From Amyelois transitella (lineage: Eukaryota; Arthropoda; Insecta; Lepidoptera; Pyralidae), in contig NC_083531.1 in the NCBI RefSeq assembly GCF_032362555.1, positions 2,480,001 to 2,544,000 of the forward strand: a stretch of DNA of 64,000 nt, in the 5' to 3' direction. The notes under the pieces were generated by a model that was given only the letters and a program-made list of their open reading frames with translations, ran no database searches and was not told the DNA's origin. A program made the translations under genes and the position numbers. Shown piece after piece: positions 51,431-63,894 of this stretch. How positions within the stretch are numbered: position 1 is the first letter of the stretch; each line of letters begins with the position of its first letter.

Positions 51431-52222
51431 TTATTAATGTTATGTATGAGGTGAAAAACTATTATTTTATTTAAATGACGCAATACCGCTTCGTATAGGT
51501 GCACAATTGGCCAAGTTAACAAGATAGATAGCTAAAGTAATGTACAAAAGGCGGTCTTATCGTTATTATGCAATCCCTTCTAGGAACACATCGTGAGAGG
51601 AGAATTTGGGAGCTTGGGGTGCGCGGTCATAAGAAAATATTTAGAAAATAGATATCTTCTAATTAAGACACGTACATATATACCTATATTTATTTCATTA
51701 AACTTAAATAAATATAAATACAATAAATACCTATGTGTGTACTTATAGGTTAGACATGCAAATAATGCAACTAATTTTTCTCTAAAATTATTGCATATTC
51801 TATGAAACCCTTATTTTTTGGCAACAATAATACCTCTTCTCTAAGCAATTATTAATTTTATTTTTTAGTAACCTTTCACCATTAATGTCAGAGCAAAGCG
51901 CGAAAATGAATCAGATCAGGTCTTAGATAAAAAATCGATTATTCTAGTTTTATTTGGTGAAGGAAAACAGGACAGATGTTATTGAAATGTTGGTACTTAA
52001 TAAACCAAGTTTGTCCTCATTAATTTAAAAAAATAGTATAAACCCTTCACGGCTAAGCCGACCGATTTTAATGTTATAGGTATTATATGATTACCTATAG
52101 TTTTTTTTACGTTAAACATAAACTACGTTCACTACTTTTTGGGAATTCCCACAGAAGTGAGGCCCCGGACCAAAGCTTGTGGAAAAATAATATACAATTG
52201 AGCCCACTTTGAAGATCCTTAA

Positions 52223-53265
52223 CCCTTAACCACCTACCCTACGTCTCACTTGATATTATTATTGTGAATATTTTTGCGCCGGAGTGTTTTATCGACTCGT
52301 ACATTCCTGTACCTTTTCCCTGCGCCCCTGAGTACCGCATAACGGCTCGTCAAGGTTAGAAGTGTGCGCGTTTGTCTCAGGTGAGTAGTTAAATACCAGA
52401 GTAGGTCTGACAGACCCCTGTTAGGAGGTTCCGTGATTTTTTTTATTATGTATATTTGTTTTTAGTTTTAGTTATAGTTTCTTAGGGACGCTGTAATTGA
52501 GTGGTGGTTGGAAAATAATTTATCAGACGATGAAAAAATACCAAATGACGAATGCAGCGATGTGGAGCCGGTCGAAATTAGTCACGTCCCAGAAGAAAGT
52601 TGTGCGTCTGATTCCGAGTGTCATATGTGCCAAAACAAAATAAGGCAGTCATCACTGTTTCAAACATGCACCATTCTCCAGGTGTCAAAAAAGTGACGAA
52701 GAAACCAGAGATCATATTATTTTATAACCAAACCAAAATTGGAGTGTATCTTCTATACCAAAGGTGCTCGAATTAGTCGTCGCTTTCGTAGGTGGCCATT
52801 GGCAATATTGTTGCTCAAATTGCTATGTTTTGGACCTGTCTGTGCAGACACTAGGACAAAAGATTGAAAGCAGGTTCAAGTTTTTGAAGAAACTTGCTGA
52901 ACAGCTAATAAGACCGCATATGGCACGTGAAATTGCAACGAGATATATACGTGTTAGCATACAATGCATACTCCAGATCAGCGTGACCCCTCCAGCAGCT
53001 GTTCCATGCATCAGCACTGCTGAAGAGTGATTATCAGGTCGTTAGAATTGTTCTACTTGTGAATGCAAAAAGAATCGCAAAACACAATACATGTGTTTCG
53101 AATGCAAAGCGTCCATTTGCCTTGAATGCTCAAATAAAAATTGTTCTAATTGTCGCGAAAAGCTCTAAATTTGGCGACTGCAAAAAAAAAATTTTTTTGT
53201 TCTGGGGTCCCTCAGACGTATGGTAGGTGGTCGTGTGACAAAAATATATGCTAGGTGGTTAAGGG
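52223..53265 (+). mobile_element. piggyBac-like element with internal deletion, 1043 bp
   Basis: TTAA target duplications at 52219-52222 and 53266-53269 and 14-bp terminal inverted repeats CCCTTAACCACCTA. Subterminal copies of 'acctaccctacgtct/agacgtatggtaggt' lie inside each end. It contains the acidic N-terminus and the C-terminal zinc ribbon of a transposase, but the DDD catalytic core is deleted. Confidence 0.8.
52508..53168 (+). pseudogene. piggyBac transposase remnant
   Basis: 52508-52693 encodes an acidic start (NNLSDDEKIPNDECSDVEPV). 52764-53027 has KFLKKLAEQLIRPHM, typical of the region just before the terminal finger. 53046-53168 encodes NCSTCECKKNRKTQYMCFEC ... ICLECSNKNCSNCREKL, a cysteine-rich cross-brace finger ending at the stop. 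The pieces are in different frames with stops between them, and the catalytic domain is absent, so no active enzyme can be made. Confidence 0.65.
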
Positions 53266-53442
53266 TTAATACGTTTTTAATGATTTAGAACTATAGTTGA
53301 AATAATATGCTATTTAGATAAGAATTGACTTGACTATTTGTACTGAGATAAAGAAAAACTTCCTTACTTACTTACCAGTCATAATTAAACATATCAGTAG
53401 ACTGTTTAATTTAATTACATTCTCTTTGCAAAATATCCAACA

Positions 53443-53708
53443 CTAGCTGTGCCCGCGACTTCGTCCGCGTGGAATCGTTATTTTGGGCATCATCAAAGCC
53501 CTCAAGGATGAATAATCTACCCCGCTTTTTTTACATTTCCCATTATTTCTTCGCTCCTAATAATTGCAGCGTGATGTTATATAGCCTAAACCCTTCCTCG
53601 ATAAATGGTCTATTTAACACAAAAATAATTTTTCAATTCGAACCAGTAGTTCCTGAGATTAGCGCGTTCAAACAAAGAAACTTTTCAGCTTTATAATATA
53701 AGTATAGA
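53443..53708 (-). mobile_element. Non-autonomous Helitron
   Basis: Left end CTAGCTGTGCCCGCGACTTC, right end 'tataatataagtataga'. Same family and orientation as the copy at 49811. Confidence 0.7.
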
Positions 53709-53719
53709 TGCGATCTAGG

Positions 53720-54110
53720 GCTAGGCACATGATTTGATTCTTATGGGCTTATTAAACCTTTTTTTTACGTTTTTGGCATAAAAGGACGCAACTTTGCCTT
53801 GAAAACTTTTTAAAGAATTTTTAACATTTCCTTCCTATGATCATACAAAAATTGAACCACCTATTAAAATATAAATAAATCTTGATTTGTTGCATAAGCG
53901 GCCCCTTATGTTTTTAAAATAGTTACCTTATTGTCTCAAAGTATGAGAATAATAATTAAGTAGACACACTCGATAAAATAGCAGTTCTTTACTCTGTACT
54001 TACATATTGTTATTATATGATTCATAATTACTCGTATCTAGTAGGCTTGACAAAACAGAACTTTAACTAGACTCGACGAATCTCCGCGATAAATCAATCA
54101 TCATTTTTAT
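53720..54110. other. No gene recognised
   Basis: A/T-rich unique DNA with no supported feature. Confidence 0.4.
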
Positions 54111-54114
54111 ATCG

Positions 54115-54245
54115 ATGGATATTTCAATTCTATCATCAAGCCAAAAACTGAGCATGGCCTATCAGTCTTTTACAGACTGCTGGCTCTGTCTACCCCGCAA
54201 GGGATATAGACGTGATTATACTATATTGATTATATGTATGTATGT
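54115..54245 (+). repeat. Family A repeat, 3' half
   Basis: 'atttcaattctatcatcaag' to 'ctaccccgcaagggatatag' and a final TATGTATGTATG. Confidence 0.65.
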
Positions 54246-54839
54246 AGGATATTTGTCCAAATGAAATGTCCAATGAAAAGCTTCAAATGCGTTGACAAAA
54301 AAATTGTTATTATTAATATAATTGAACAAAACTTGAATGTAAAAATTGGCTCGACGTAACATAACAACTTTTAAGTCTTTTAGGGCTTCATTGCGTAACA
54401 CAGGTCTCCGCTATGAGTATGACATATGGCCATGACAATGTAATCTCTCAGTTGGCGCGAACATCTACTGTTATCTATGGTTTATTTACGTCCAAATAGA
54501 CGCACATTTTCACGCAAAATATTGTTTGTCAGAGTTTCGTATGCCTATGCTAATTCTGCTAATAAAAAGCAGAACATTTAGCAAGCAAATACAAGTATTT
54601 TACATTTGAAATTATAAATTTGGTAAACTATAATTGTGCTTGTCTGTATATTATGTAATATAAAATACTGCAGACGCTGAATACTTCAGCGGACGTAATT
54701 TTTACTTAGAAATACATACAGTGGTTTCGACTTACAATAAAATTTATCTCAGAAATTTGTGTAAACAAAAACATTTTAATCCACAACCCACTTTTTTGTA
54801 AATGAAGTAAACTATGACGTTTTATTCCTAGAAAAATAT

Positions 54840-54895
54840 AAACATACATACATATAATAATATTCACGTCTATATCCCATGCGTGGTAGACAGAG
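54840..54895 (-). repeat. Family A end fragment
   Basis: 'catacatacatataataata' to 'cgtggtagacagagct'. Confidence 0.55.
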
Positions 54896-54899
54896 CTGT

Positions 54900-56200
54900 A
54901 GCGACATCTCTTCGCCATCAGTAATAATTAATCATTTTCGCATCGTAAACGCTTGTCAATGAAAATTCTTTAAAACCTTTTCTAAATTACAATAACAAAA
55001 ACCTGCTTAACTAGTGCGACATTTTGAATAATAAGTCCATGAGCAAAATTTATTTATAGTTTTATCTGCTTAAGGTACAGGAAAATATTCAATTATTTTG
55101 CTATAAGCACGAGAAAATGGCGGCCGTGATGGAAAAATACGTTGATAGGTTATTTAATACGAGTACCGCCCCTGTGTTAAGAGATGTCATCTCATCCTGG
55201 CTTTTGCCTCGTTTTTTTTCACGCGATTTATTTTCTTCTATTGTCTCTGTTTCCTCCATATTAGTCACACCTCTAGGGTAACTCAGACGGCACGTAGCAG
55301 TTCACGTCTGATCTTCAATCTATATCAGCGAAACTTAAGCATTCTCATTCAGTGCCTTTATTTTGCTATGAATCAATTCGGAGTGAAAACACTTTTTTTT
55401 TCATGAAATTTATGTAGTATCTGTCAATAGATTTTTTAAGTGCGTGAGGCATCAAAATTGGTTAAAAGTAATTTTTAAGTTTGATAAGAGTGGTTCGCCG
55501 CGAACGTAAATATGTAGAAAAAAAAGTATACGCACGTCTAAAAGGCGCGAGTGACTGTTTGGATACGTAGTAGAACTAAATAAAAAAAAACATCCGATGA
55601 AATGTTCGCATATGTTCGAATACAACATTCACTTCTTAAAATACACAGGTCAGGTAAAGTACTTTGCAAACACACCTCTAAATCGACCTACGCAATTTCG
55701 ACCTTATTTTGTTTGTGCGAAAATAATCTTTCCAATAGTGCTAAATTTAAAAACAAATCCCGATACAATTCGCGGAACAGGGTAATTTGAACTTACGTGT
55801 GAAGGCATTAGGTTGATTTTGGAATAATGCGAACGCATCGTTAATATTCGTAAATGGAATCATGGCGTCATTTAATTTGCACATGGACATTGTAATACCT
55901 ACGTTTAAAAATTATAGAAGCGGCAGTTTTTTTTATACATACTAGCGCAAGTTAAGGAACTACCGTTTCTCAATTGTTTTTATTTATTTTTCAAAACAAT
56001 AATGACTTAACGTACTACATACTAACACTTTAAATTAAAATCTTCGCATTTTTCACAAATACATTAAAAGAACCTCTTTCGGTCTGCTTATTTTTCAATT
56101 ACTTTGTTTTTAATAAGTAATTTAGATTATAGGCTATACACTCACGACCCGAATGAAAAGCAGCTTGTAAAGACGCTTTTAACGAAACATATTCGCAGTA
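54900..56200. other. No gene recognised
   Basis: Contains a short GC-richer patch (aaaatggcggccgtgatgg at 55115) and otherwise A/T-rich unique DNA. No coding exon could be supported. Confidence 0.4.
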
Positions 56201-56207
56201 TCTTCAC

Positions 56208-56455
56208 GGCCTCTGTGGCGCAGCGGTAATACGCTTGTCTGTGACATCGGAGGTCCCGGGTTCGAATCCCGGCCAGGGCATGATGAGAAAAGAACTTTTT
56301 CTGATTGGCCTGGGTCTTGGATGTTTATCTATATAAGTATTTATTATAAAATATAGTATCGTTGAGTTAGTATCTCGTAACACAAGTCTCAAAGAACTTA
56401 CTTCGAGGCTAACTCAATCAGTGTAATTTGTCCTGTATATATTTATATTTATATT
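56208..56455 (+). repeat. tRNA-derived SINE (family B), full length
   Basis: 'ggcctctgtggcgcagcggt', 'cccgggttcgaatcccggcc', full body, and tail 'ttgtcctgtatatatttata'. It is the best-preserved copy in the window. Confidence 0.8.
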
Positions 56456-57104
56456 ATATTAGTTTTGGTCCGAAAGTGATTAATTTCGTCTTCAAAGTGA
56501 AGAATACGGTAATATCAGATAACATTGTTAAAATTAAATTTTGCATTCTCTCCCAAGCAGACGGAGCCAGGTGCAGGTAGGCGGGTGACATTTGCCAAAA
56601 AAAAAAACTGTCATTGAGATCGATTGGGATATTAGAAAGGGCAAATGTGGCGCCAAGACCTATATGTGAAAGATTTTGAATTAGTTTCGAATTTATAAAG
56701 TGCCAGACAGACAGACAGACCAGCAGAAGTCGAAATGTGATTTCTTAAATTTCTGTCCGTATGTTTGTACTCGCAAAACGCGCAAACTACTGCTCCGATT
56801 TATATGTGGTTTTCTTTCGAGTAGCTTGATCAAAATTAGAAACTGGTTATTACCTTTACTTGCAAAAAACATTTCTCACCCCTGCAAGGGGCAATAATTT
56901 AGTCTAGCTTTTAACTTATAATAAAATATATATACCGTTTGCATTTGCTATCCAAAAATACAAGCAGTTGAGAAATTATCATTTGTAAACTTATTTTGGT
57001 CGATGGGTTAGCAACTTTTTATATTTGAATCTCAATTTTTCGAATCAGGATATCGAAAACGCAATATTACCTATGTGGCGTCTTCACTAATGTCGCACAC
57101 CGAC

Positions 57105-57281
57105 TGTCATTCATCGCGAAGAAATTGACGCGCTCAGCCAATAGCAGCGAAGAGTCTTAATCGCGATTACAAAGATATCACGGATTGGTACATAAATATA
57201 ACCTCCGACACAAAATCGTGTGTCGCGCGGTTCCCCAGGCATCACACCAGCCTGGCGGAAGATCTTACCTTTGGTGGCGGT
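57105..57281 (+). repeat. Repeat family E, host of the hAT element
   Basis: 'ccaatagcagcgaagagtct', 'atatcacggattggtacata', 'gcgcggttccccaggc' and 'ctggcggaagatctt' match the inverted copy at 17185-17402. The family resumes at 61702 ('cgagctgaatcattgctctc'). Confidence 0.6.
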
Positions 57282-57296
57282 TAGTGTTGCCCAAAT

Positions 57297-57365
57297 GCAA
57301 GAACAAGACGAGACTTAGCCAGTCTTGGTCTTGGTCTTGCAGTAAGAGTCTTGCAAGTCTTGCAA
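57297..57365. repeat. Left subterminal CTTGGTCTTG repeats of the hAT
   Basis: 'caagaacaagacgagacttag', then CAGTCTTGGTCTTGGTCTTG and 'agtcttgcaagtcttgc'. The same motifs are denser at the right end (61520-61675). They are likely transposase-binding sites (inference). Confidence 0.6.
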
Positions 57366-57794
57366 TTACCTATTAGTCTATTACTATTTATTAAAGTTTA
57401 CTTTAAATCTTAGAAAAACGTATTAGAATTGGAACATTGTGAGCTTGAATTAACATAGCCATAGTAAAGATCAAGCAGATTAATAAATAACTGAAGATTT
57501 GATAAGAAATTCGAAAAATCAACTGACCTACGATATATGTCGTTTTCTATGGAAGTAACTGTTTCTTAATAAACATTTATGATTTATAAGCTTACATTTG
57601 CTAAAACATGTAAAAAAACAAATTAATTACAATAACTTGACTGTATTTTAAAGAACAATACTTATCTGTCTAGAAAGAGATTGAACCCTCAACTTATAAG
57701 AAATTTAATAAAAGAGTTTTACGATTTATCATTTATTTGAATAAAAAATAAAATACAACACAAATCAACAGCTTTATCATTAGGTTATGATACT

Positions 57795-60162
57795 TTATAT
57801 AAATTTTTTTGACCAAGAATTAATACAAAGTAAGCATCTGGCTGACTCATCACTTAACCTATTTCTATGTTTTCTAATTACTAATGATGCTTTAGAAAAT
57901 AACCTCTCAGCAGGTACTGAAGTTGCAGGTATTGAGAGAAAATCACGGGCCATTTTCGATAAAATCGGATACTCTGTCTCATGCGTCCTCCACCAATCTA
58001 AATGTCTTCCGAGCTGGCAGTTCTTGGTTTTCTCAGGTACTCCTCCAACTTGTCTATCACTAAGCCTTGAAGACAAGATCCAGATGACGTCGAGGGACAT
58101 TCATAGAGTTTATCAAAGTCTATTACGTCTTCATCTTCATCACATACTTTATTTTCTTTTTCTGGTAATTCCAGAGATTTGTTCAGTGAGTGTAGACTTT
58201 TATATTCTTCATAAAGTTCATTGAACTTGCGCAGACTTTCTGTTTTAAGTTGCTTCCCCCACATTGTCAGGTCAAAAGTCTGAGCCTTATGCCTTGGGTC
58301 TAAAATTAAAGAAGTACAATAAATCCAGTTGCTCTTCTTGTAATGTTTAAGCATTTTGTCTCGAGCTGCTTGGAAAGCTAGAATGAGCCTTTCATCCACT
58401 TCAGATCGATTAGGTTTCTCATCTAACTGTTTTACCATGGATTCAATTTTATCTAGCAAGAGATTGAATGATACACTGACTAGCGGTAATGTAACATATT
58501 TGTCTCCACCAAGTAAAAGTTTAAAGTTTATTAGAAATTTATGTAATTTTTCGAGTACCTGCCATTCATTAGCTGTGATTTGAAAATCATTTAATTCGGT
58601 GACAGAACTGCACAATATGTCAATGCCCGCTCTCACTTTTAAACCAAATCCAATCATATCATGTGTGGAATTCCATCTCGTTGGACAGTCAAGAATGTCA
58701 TTTAGATTTGATGGCACGCCAGCTGCTTCACAAGCAGACTGAAACTTCTTCTTCACTATCTCACTTCTTTTTATTTTACTGGAAATACTGCGTAACTTTG
58801 TTACAGATGTACGCGAGTCAGCAATATTTGGTGCAGATTCTTCATCTTCCTCATCCTCAGTTTCGTCTGCATAGTCTTCGTACTGCTGATCTTGCGCGTT
58901 AGTGTCAGACTCACAGTGTAATGCTAAGGTCTTTAATAAATCTTGTACACCAAGGTTTAAAATGTGAGCTAAGCACCGGAAATGTTGATTGTCTGAATCA
59001 AAGTGTGGCGGCAGCTGTTTGCCCAGTTCATACATAAATTTGGTATTTGCAGTGGCGTTGTCGACCGTGATACCTTGTATTTTATCAATTATGCCATATT
59101 CCAATAAACATTCATGGAAAATCATTGCAATATCTTCCCCAGTATGTCGACCGCGTGATGGTATAAAATCAAGAACTACAGATTGATACTACCATTCGTT
59201 GTCAATATAGTGAATAGTAACCCCGTAGTAACTCCTACCAGCAATTGACGTCCACCCATCAATGGTAAAAGACATTTTAGATGATAATTGTTGAAGTCGT
59301 TCCTTGAGATTCAATTGGAGCTCTTCAAATCGCTCTTTGACTTTCCTTCTAAGTGTAGACCTTTTAGGAAACACCATATTAGCGCAAATACGTCGAAAAT
59401 ATACTTGTGTAGCTTCGTCATCGAAAAATGAGAAGGGAAGATATTTTTTCACCACCCAATCAACTGTAGCTGTCGTGATGTTGTCACTGCTGTTTTCCGA
59501 CTGAAACAAAACAATAAATCTTGTGTTATTATTTAAAACATACTAGGTTTGAGCGTATAAGAGGAGGAGGTTTGTTGTTGTTAAATCGAGAAAATTATTA
59601 AATTGATATTTGTTATATTAAGGTTGCACTGTACTGTAATTTACCAAAATAAAGTACTTAGTTGTTACTGGCCGATTAAATGAAAATATGGGTGTTTATA
59701 AAAAATATTTAAGACGATAATTACATACTTAATATGTCGCACCCCTAGATGAAAACACCACTAACTCAAAAATACTTACGTAAGTTAATGGCGTTTTTGA
59801 AAGTATCGCATGAATAGCTACGCAGAGTTAAAATTCTTTTAACTGTTAAAAAAATATTCTTACCTGTCCACTTCTTCCAGCGGTTACTAAAAAGCTTGTG
59901 ATATCTCCACTTAATTTTGGTTTAACAGGAAGAAATATTTCTGATTCCTTTTTGTGGAAAGATATTAGATGTTTCCTTAAGCCTGAAGTGTTTCTGTTTT
60001 TCATTTTTATTTCAATCTTTTTATGTTGGCACAATTTACAGAGGCAGTTTGGGATGCATGAATTATTTCGAAAAACTCCACAAATTTGCTTTTGGGTCTT
60101 TTAGATCTGTGACTCAAACTCTCGTTACTCGGACTAGAATAATTTGAATCTTCGTCACTCAT
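57795..60162 (-). pseudogene. hAT (BED-finger) transposase, inactivated
   Basis: It reads from ATG at 60162 to the stop at 57795. In order: a Ser/Lys-rich start with SKFVEFFEIIHASQT; a BED-type finger (CKLCQHKKIE ... LRKHLISFH); a 363-bp phase-0 intron (59501-59863, GT/AG intact); then a long core with SFTIDGWTS, GITVDNATAN, FRCLAHILNL and CPTRWNSTHDM; and the dimerisation region (FLSIPATSVPAERLFSKASL). There are three lesions: a frameshift between the start region and the finger cysteines near 60035, an in-frame TAG at 59189-59191, and a frameshift near 58000 before the dimerisation domain. The rest is well preserved, so inactivation is fairly recent. Its product would have cut and joined the element's own ends. 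It has no host role that I can see. Confidence 0.85.
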
Positions 60163-60494
60163 ATTAAATTGTACACGTGATACGTTTTTAGAAAACAACG
60201 AGAATTAGTAAAAACAATTATTAAGTTAGACTCGAAGCACAGCTCAATTGGAAATGACTGGAATTAAAATAATTCCTTTATTTATAGTACGTTTCCTTGC
60301 TTTCTACCGCGCCCCCTCGCCACGTGCCGGCTCTATGAAAAGGATGCCGCCGCAAATCAAACAATGCCGCGTGCGGCGTACAAACACACACTAAATATTA
60401 CCTACTTGTACAGACGCGACGCGTGAATAAAATATATGTAAAGAATTAGTGCCAATCACTATTCTTTACATATAAGTGAATGTTTTGGCGTACA

Positions 60495-60632
60495 TCTTTA
60501 CTAATATTATAAAGCTGAAGAGTTCGTTTGTATGTTTGATGACAGAAGTTTTAAAATAAATAAATAAGTCCTAAACGTCATTATACCTCCAAAGTTACTA
60601 TTCCTCGTGGACGAAGTCGCGGGCACAGCTAG
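60495..60632 (+). mobile_element. Short Helitron nested in the hAT element
   Basis: Starts TCTTTACTAATATTATAAAG and ends GACGAAGTCGCGGGCACAGC plus TAG. It is an internally deleted copy of the Helitron family. Confidence 0.65.
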
Positions 60633-61519
60633 TAAATACTTACTCTCATCATCTCTCTCAGAGATATTCGGGCTGGTAAGTAATACAAAACTCTTATCGC
60701 AGGCTTTTTATTTTATTAGTAGGTAAGTACCTACGCTTTTTATATTATTTTATTAGTTTTGTAGAATTTTTTACACGTTTCAAGTATATCTAAAAGTGGC
60801 TACAATATTTATTAAACGGGTGATATTTGAACACTTTTTTGCTATTTTTTCTTGTAAAAACTTAAGAAATATAATGACTAAATGTACAATAATAGTACCT
60901 AAGTAATTAGTTTAAAACCATATAAGTAATCAATATTATAATATATACTTACTAGAATGAATTAATATGACATCTACTACCTATCCTTACCATTTTATCC
61001 TAATCATAATACTACTTGCGTGATCAGTATAATGTATTCATTTTCATTCTAAGCACTCTGAAACTTATTTATTCTTTGGAACACCTGTAGGTACTCTTAA
61101 AATTCGAAATTATTTTGCATGAGTATACCTACGCCCTATGGCGGCAATCAAATAGTGTCAAATGTTATGATTTCGGCGTGGCGGCAACGATTGTTTTTGA
61201 TTTCAAAAGAAGCCGCCGGCGCGGGTATCATAACCATGTACTTCCGAAAAGCGGCAAATTTCTTTGAGATATAAGTACAAAACCTTGATGCCGCATTATC
61301 GAAGTGCCGATGGTTAAAACATAACTATGCATGCACTCAGTTTGATTTTAATAGATATTTTTTTATTCGCTATGTTTATGGTATTAGTCGTAATGCGCAT
61401 AGGTCCAGTTTTTCATATTCTTTGATACAGTTTTTTGCGTCTCATAGAATTCCTAAGCGTACCTACCTATACACCGAACTGTTACACCTAACTACTCAGT
61501 GAAATAGCGCTAAGTCCTA

Positions 61520-61675
61520 GCTGCAAGACGCAAGAGTCTTGCAGGCTATGTCTTGTTCTTGCTCAAGTCTTGCACAGTCAGTCTTGGTCTTGGTCTTGCT
61601 AAAAATACGCGGACTTGTTCTTGGTCTTGGTCTTGCAAAAACGCAAGAACAAGACCAAGACTGCAAGACCAAGAC
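61520..61675. repeat. Right subterminal CTTGGTCTTG repeats of the hAT
   Basis: At least eight CTTG(G/T)TCTTG or CAAGACCAAG motifs in both orientations, including a local palindrome around 'cttgcaaaaacgcaag'. They mirror the left-end cluster. Confidence 0.65.
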
Positions 61676-61734
61676 TGAATTTGGGCAACACTAGTGGCGG
61701 TCGAGCTGAATCATTGCTCTCGCTACGACCAAAA

Positions 61735-62069
61735 TCTATACTTATATTATAAAGTTGAAGAGTTTGTTTGTTTGAACGCGCTAATCTCAGGAACTACTGG
61801 TTCGAATTGAAAAATTATTTTCGTGTTGAATAGACCATTTATCGAGGAAGGCTTAAGGCTAAATAACATCACGCTTCAACTTAATAGTTGAAGCGTTGTG
61901 TAGCATTCGTATATTGTAGTTGCGTTGAAGCGTCACATTTTCCATTATTTCTTCGCTCCATTAGGAGAAATCAAATAATGGAAAAAGACGGGGAAAATTA
62001 TTCACCCTTGAGGGCTTTAATGATGCCCAAATGCCCATTCCACGCGGACGGAGTAGCGGGCACAGCTAG
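61735..62069 (+). mobile_element. Non-autonomous Helitron
   Basis: TCTATACTTATATTATAAAG at the start and 'ggacggagtagcgggcacag' plus CTAG at the end. It lies 40 bp outside the right end of the hAT and includes an internal 'cattatttcttcgctcc' inverted repeat. Confidence 0.7.
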
Positions 62070-62287
62070 TCCACAATAGCGGAACTGCGGACTAATGTTG
62101 TTACTAAGTTAATTACATATACTCGGACAGTAGCAATGTCAATTGGGGTTAATACTGCATTTGATAAGAGTTCCATGTATATCAGAAATGTTTACATTAT
62201 TAGGTACTAGTGGCGTATAAATATAGACATACCTACATTTTACCGAATAACTTCCTCATTCTTCGGGGAGTGTCCCTTTTAGACTAT

Positions 62288-62515
62288 TACACGTCCTAAT
62301 CCCTTACGGGGTAGACAGAACCAACAGTCTCCAAATGACGTTTAGCTTAATGATATAATTGAGATTGAAATATTGACAGGTTGCAAGCCCATCGCCTTAA
62401 AGAGGAATCCCAAGTATATAACCCTATCCCTAAGTCGCCTTTTACGACATCCATGGGAAAGAGATGGAGTGGTCATATTCTTTTTTCTATTGGTGCCGGG
62501 AACCACACGGCACTA
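62288..62515 (-). repeat. Family A repeat
   Basis: Inverted copy 'cacgtcctaatcccttacgg' to 'gccgggaaccacacggcac'. Confidence 0.75.
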
Positions 62516-62519
62516 GATT

Positions 62520-63890
62520 GACTATTAAGTAATAAATCAATATGATTATAATTATTAGAACTTTGGAAATATTAGGTAAGTAAAGCTGAGAAAGAAAGCA
62601 ACAAAAATAATGTAGACTAAAAAACATAAATTTTCTATTTACATCCTTAGTTTCCGAGAAAACAACAACAGATAATTTCTGCAACATAGTTTGCGATCCG
62701 CGAACCTTGGCATTAATCCAAGATGGCGGCCGCGGGTTTAAGCTACAAATCTATTAGCCCGCGTTGCCAGCAATATACGAATGTTACATTATTAAAAAAA
62801 AGTGATAGTCTACAAATAGTAAGAGCAAACCTTACTTAAAAATATGCAAATTTGAGCATAACATTACCGTGGTCCATAAATACAAACAGATAATGTGATT
62901 ATCTTTTTAACGGTGAAATAATTTTGATGATCCATTATTTTCGTAGATTGGCCCTTACAAACAAACAAACTTTACCTCCTTGTAATAGTATAGACCAATC
63001 GCACAAATTGAACTAAACTCAAGGTCACCAAAATTTGTGTTATGTTAAACTAACGCAACAAGAAACCAGCTGAGTTGTTGCAAACGCCTGCTATGTCTTT
63101 ATCTGTGGAACTATTTGGTCCCTTCTTGGAACCCCCTCTACGTAATAGATGGATCCTTACCATCGAGGATGTTGGGTCAAGTTGGGTGGAATAATTGGCA
63201 CTCAAAAGTATGCTAAAACACTCGTATAACGAGGTTTTTCTGAGATATGGTGTACTTCGGATAATGGAGTCCATTTCGTCATCAAGGTGATGCAGCAGGC
63301 GGGTCATGTCATGTTGACCAGGTGCTAACACCATTTTACCACCCGGAGGCCAACCCCATTTAACGAAAGAACAAAGACTTGAAGCCTCAGCTGGTTATTT
63401 TCGTAGGGAATGACCACGTCGAGTAGAATATTCACCTTGCAGTCAGATTCGCAATGATGATAATGATACAGATAGTCAGGTTATTCACCTGAATACGAGT
63501 ACCTTACCTTCGGAAAGGAGTTGTGGGCGCCGAGCGACGCCTTCACTATTTTGAGGGCTATAGTGGACTCCCATACCTTAAAGCTTGTCAGATAAATTGG
63601 TTGAAGCGAGAGACGCCCACGAAAAAGCACAAGCGGTCCAAAAACTGATCTGGGGCGCCGTTCAAAGCCCGCAACTTTTAATTTGAAACCATGTGAAATA
63701 AACCACTTAGGAAATTTCTTATTTAAAAAAATCGATTTAAATAATTTCTTTGAAATAAATAAATTATTAACATACACGGCTAGGCTTACGGTGACGACTT
63801 TATTATGTTTATGAGTATGATACAATGTTGTGGATACCTACCAATAAAATTTATCGCTGTCTCGCTTTCTTTCACCCCAAGTCGTGCGCG
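62520..63890. other. No gene recognised
   Basis: Two minus-strand frames of about 95 and 115 codons (63050-63334 and 63481-63825) show no motif, signal peptide or splice context that I would accept. Near 62710 there is a 'ccaagatggcggccgcgg' patch. Confidence 0.4.
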
Positions 63891-63894
63891 CTGG

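Larger units (their letters stand above)
57282..61693 (-). mobile_element. hAT transposon, 4412 bp, complete ends
   Basis: The termini are TAGTGTTGCCCAAAT... and its inverse ...TTTGGGCAACACTA. An exact 8-bp target duplication GTGGCGGT lies at 57274-57281 and 61694-61701. The copy of the host repeat at 17185-17402 contains the same site once (GACCGCCACC in inverse), which is an empty site. Clusters of CTTGGTCTTG/CAAGACCAAG lie inside both ends. One transposase pseudogene is inside, on the minus strand, and a Helitron is nested at 60495-60632. Confidence 0.9.

Noticed and set aside
57787-58224. 145-codon plus-strand frame
   Set aside because: Antisense of the hAT transposase C-terminal region.
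63050-63825. Two minus-strand frames of 94 and 114 codons
   Set aside because: No recognisable domain, signal peptide, splice context or polyadenylation signal; at this length open frames are expected by chance.
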